Assembly (NCBI GenBank): GCA_022575985.1 | Contig: JAKSXM010000272.1 | Location: 6,076,001-6,140,000 of the forward strand | Source of the DNA: Anagrus nilaparvatae | Taxonomy: Eukaryota > Arthropoda > Insecta > Hymenoptera > Mymaridae | Length of the DNA: 64,000 nucleotides | Reading direction: 5' to 3' | In this document: one piece after another, positions 61,452-64,000 of the stretch | Position numbering within the stretch: position 1 is the stretch's first letter | Layout of the letters: each line of letters begins with the position of its first letter | Translations under genes and position numbers: made by a program | Notes under the pieces: model-generated | What the model was told of the DNA's origin: nothing | What the model saw: the letters and a program-made list of their open reading frames with translations, nothing else | Database searches by the model: none

Positions 61452-62286
61452 CGTTCCCGCCCATTCCCCCGAATAACAATCCCCGAATGGACATTTTCCC
61501 GATGACTTTTTCCCCTACGACCATTTCCCCGAATTTAAAAAACGGACAGTTCCCCGAGAAACCTTATACCCGAAAATCTTTTAAATTACGAATATTATAC
61601 GAATATTATACGAATATTATATTTTTATTTATAAATTTCAATAATTATTATAATTTTTTTACAATTTTTTTTAAAATTATTATTATTATTTACATCGAAA
61701 TATTGCAATCAATAGCATACAGGTAATCTTTATAACGAGCAACTCCATAATTTTCGTAAGATTCCACAATTCTCTGTATTCTATTTTGAGTATCCAGCCA
61801 TTTTTTGTTAGGTGAATTTCTCACTTTTCTACCTAAAGATAGCTCCTTGTTCTTTTCTGAATTTTCCAATGGCGGTAAATATGTCGGGAAGATTTTTTCA
61901 AACTTCGAAACCTTGTAAGCCAGCCTTCGCTGGCGTTATTTGTTCTACTGTGGTTAGTCAGTGTGCTAGTATACTGATTCCACAATGATGGACAATACCT
62001 CGGAATTGAATTAAAATAAATATTACAATAAAAATACATAAATAAATAAAGTAAAGTTGGCTTTCTTTAAATAATAATTTAAAAACAAATTAATTTGGGT
62101 TTAAATAATTTTTGATTTTTTCTTGTTTTTATTTTCGGGGAAATGGGTTTCTGTGGTTTTTCGGGGGTATGGCTTACGGGTAAATAGACATTCAGGGTAT
62201 CGGCTTCGGGGAAATGGCCATAGGGGAAAAGGTCATCAGGGAAATGTCAATTCGGGGATTGGTATTCGGGGGAATGACCGGGAATC
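61452..62286. mobile_element. MULE (Mutator-like) transposon relic with 9-bp target duplication
   Basis: The left end CGTTCCCGCCCATTCCCCCG and the right end (complement GATTCCCGGTCATTCCCCCG) are inverted copies over about 65 bp, built from repeats of a TCCCCGAA-type motif. CTATTAATA flanks both sides (61443-61451 and 62287-62295). Nine base pairs is the MULE duplication length. Removing the insert gives ACTATTAATAACATTTTG, matching the uninterrupted copy 2. The interior encodes the C-terminal end of a MULE transposase on the minus strand. Confidence 0.88.
61700..62039 (-). pseudogene. MULE transposase C-terminal fragment
   Basis: The frame reads PRYCPSLWNQYTSTLTNHSR, then TNNASEGWLTRFRSL. 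This resembles the conserved (S/P)-x-WN...RTNN-x-x-E-x-W block after the DDE domain of insect MULEs. After a frameshift near 61845 it continues KKWLDTQNRIQRIVESYENY, as in the C-terminal helix of the same proteins (R-I-x-x-IV-x-x-Y). All catalytic acids and the DNA-binding region are missing, so the element is an internal-deletion derivative that must have moved with a transposase supplied elsewhere. Confidence 0.75.
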
Positions 62287-62344
62287 CTATTAATAACATT
62301 TTGTTATTGTTAATGAGGAACCATAGTGCCAATTACTTGGCAGC

Positions 62345-63780
62345 ATTATTTGATATTTTTCAGTTATTATTAGTTTCATTTGGATTATTTTAAATACAGT
62401 GAATAGTTTAATTTTTAGCATTTTTTCCTTAATTTTTTGTTATTTGAAATCAGTTTTTTCATGATATTTCTGCAAAGATTGGATAAAATCACTTCCTACT
62501 AAACTCCACAAAACTATATCTGATTTTAAACAATTTGCTCCAAGGAATTTTCAATTCATAAGAAAACAGAGGATACACGTTTTTAAACATATTTACCTAC
62601 ACACAGCAAATAAAATGAAATGTAGTTTTTGGGAACGTGGTTCCTTTGATTTCTCATTCCATGAGTATTTTACAAGAAAAACGTCATAGACAAGTTATCA
62701 AAAGAATTCCCATGACTGCATTTTATAAAAAAAAAAAAATTGTTTACTTTTAGGTAATTACAAAAATTTTATTATTAAGATGACTAAATAACAATTAAAA
62801 ATTGTAATAATTTTATCTTATATAATTAAAAATTTAAAAGGTATAGACCCAAAGATTTTTTTAATAATTATCATGTTTTTCAACTTTTGACCTTAAAACA
62901 TGTGTATTTGATAGAAATAGATTGGAATGCCTAAAGTATACAAGATAAAAATAAAAATTAAGGTCATCTGTAAAAATTGATTTCTTAAATTATTATTAAA
63001 AATTAAAACAAATAAGTTAATAATTAATTAAAATATAATGCAAATCTACCATCACACCTCTTATGCAATTTGCAATCGTAGAAAAAAAATCGTCTGTTAC
63101 AATTGAAATTTTTTTTCGGTGTTGATTTGATGTTAAAATCTGATAAAGCTAGTCTTCTCCATTCATTAGTAAAAAAATTAGCTAGTTTTTTATAAACGCC
63201 AATATTATGTATTAGGCATATCATGTGAATTTTTGATATTTATAGTAAAATAAGTCAAAAACTAAATTTTTTTTTATTAGAATTCTGTCTGCTTTTAGTC
63301 ATAATTTCAATCCTTCGCAACCGAATTTTTGTAACTTAGAAGTTTATTTGAAAATACATTTCAACATAAATAGAATGAAAGAAAGATTATTTTTGAAACG
63401 TATAATTAACTACTAAAAAGAAAGTAGTGGAAATAATAATATAATTCGGATGCTGCATTAATTTTTGTACCAAAATGGTATAAGATTTATAGTGATCAGA
63501 CAGATAAGGAATAATTAAAAAATTTATATTTTATATGATTAAAAGATTTGCTCTTAAATTTATTAAAATGAGCTAATATTCAAAATTATAATCTAAATTT
63601 TCCTCTTTTCATTATAAAACTCTTGTACTTAGTGTAGTTGATAGCGTTATCATCTAAAGCCAAATAGTACTAGATCGTATATTAATATTCCCTCGTATGT
63701 GCAGGTAATATTAGTATTTTTCTATCTCACTTTTAATACGTGTTCAAAAGCTCTCGACTTTTCTATAATATATGTATAAA
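62345..63780. other. AT-rich sequence without a supported gene
   Basis: One 66-codon minus-strand frame (63024-63224) without recognisable motif. No repeat of this window is represented. Confidence 0.5.
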
Positions 63781-64000
63781 ACAACTCACCTTCGGTTCAA
63801 CGAAAGAACTCGAGAATTTATTCCGGAAATACGTCCCCAGGTTTTATTGTTATTCCTCTCTCTCATAAGATAAAAATATTCAGGTTTTTGCATGGATTAG
63901 TAATGGAGGCTCTCTCCCGGGATAGAAAGCTCTCTTTTAACTTTGGATATATGCTGACTTGGTATATTCATTTCATTATAAACTGGCCTCTTCTCGCGTC
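63781..64000 (-). other. Possible exon end at the window edge
   Basis: On the minus strand an open stretch of 34-36 codons ends GTTGAACCGAAG followed by GTGAGT, a consensus splice donor (intron from 63789 downward). The region is richer in G+C than its left flank (CCGGAAATACGTCCCC, CTCCCGGGATAG). The short peptide (MQKPEYFYLMRERNNNKTWG) matches nothing I know. A 5' untranslated exon or chance are equally possible. Confidence 0.2.

Larger units (their letters stand above)
60242..62344. repeat. Dispersed tandem-repeat element F, copy 3 (interrupted)
   Basis: Starts with the perfect hairpin GGTTCCTCATAGAGGAACC and ends GAGGAACCATAGTGCCAATT plus TTGGCAGC. About eight diverged units of roughly 150 bp follow each other, recognisable by GGACGTAGTACCTAATTTTT and TATGAAAGTACTAATATCTA (for example at 60453, 60595, 60751, 61223, 61370). 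An 835-bp MULE relic interrupts it at 61452-62286. No protein is encoded. Confidence 0.85.

Noticed and set aside
1..64000. CRISPR arrays or prokaryotic operons
   Set aside because: No regularly spaced identical repeats with unique spacers and no dense coding. The tandem repeats present (10, 30, 134, about 150 bp) are eukaryotic minisatellites without spacers.

Overview
This is a eukaryotic, strongly A+T-rich nuclear window (by eye about a quarter G+C). There are no bacterial operons, ribosome binding sites or phage features. One spliced-gene exon, one eukaryotic tRNA gene and many non-LTR retrotransposon and TIR transposon relics point to an insect. The protein flavour of the retrotransposon fragments and the base composition fit a small parasitoid wasp (Hymenoptera), but that is inference, not proof.

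Host genes are sparse. The best coding call is a 68-codon first exon on the minus strand at 34340-34543. It resembles the N-terminus of insect nucleoporin Nup88 and ends in a good splice donor, with a more GC-rich promoter-like block just upstream (34544-34700). I could not find the next exons to its left, so either intron 1 is very long and full of transposons or the copy is incomplete. A complete tRNA-Asn(GTT) gene lies at 35359-35431 with a 20-T terminator. A few other open stretches (33041-33460, 49942-50337, 54600-54962) are longer than expected by chance at this composition but match nothing I know.

The rest is a graveyard of mobile DNA, often nested. From left to right: a small inverted-repeat element (1727-2116); a 1.3 kb foldback with 134-bp internal tandem repeats (2729-4021; lone end at 32753-32986); a jockey-type reverse transcriptase relic (9345-9760); two endonuclease relics (15229-16384); a decayed DDE-transposase-like gene with a ubiquitin-protease-like tail (16387-18130); a 1.8 kb foldback (18707-20474); three abutting PIF/Harbinger-like MITEs (24280-24770); a 1.36 kb foldback with an 8-bp target duplication (26760-28121); a four-layer nest (38570-41099); a small MITE (43040-43149); a probable solo LTR (44869-45954); a 5'-inverted non-LTR insertion (46608-47287); two TIR elements back to back (58656-59811); and a MULE relic with a 9-bp target duplication (61452-62286) inside the third copy of a dispersed tandem-repeat element.

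Several insertions can be dated relative to each other, because the interrupted host repeat exists uninterrupted elsewhere in the window. The remaining long stretches are AT-rich sequence with no supported gene. Some contain GC-elevated islands that could be conserved regulatory DNA.
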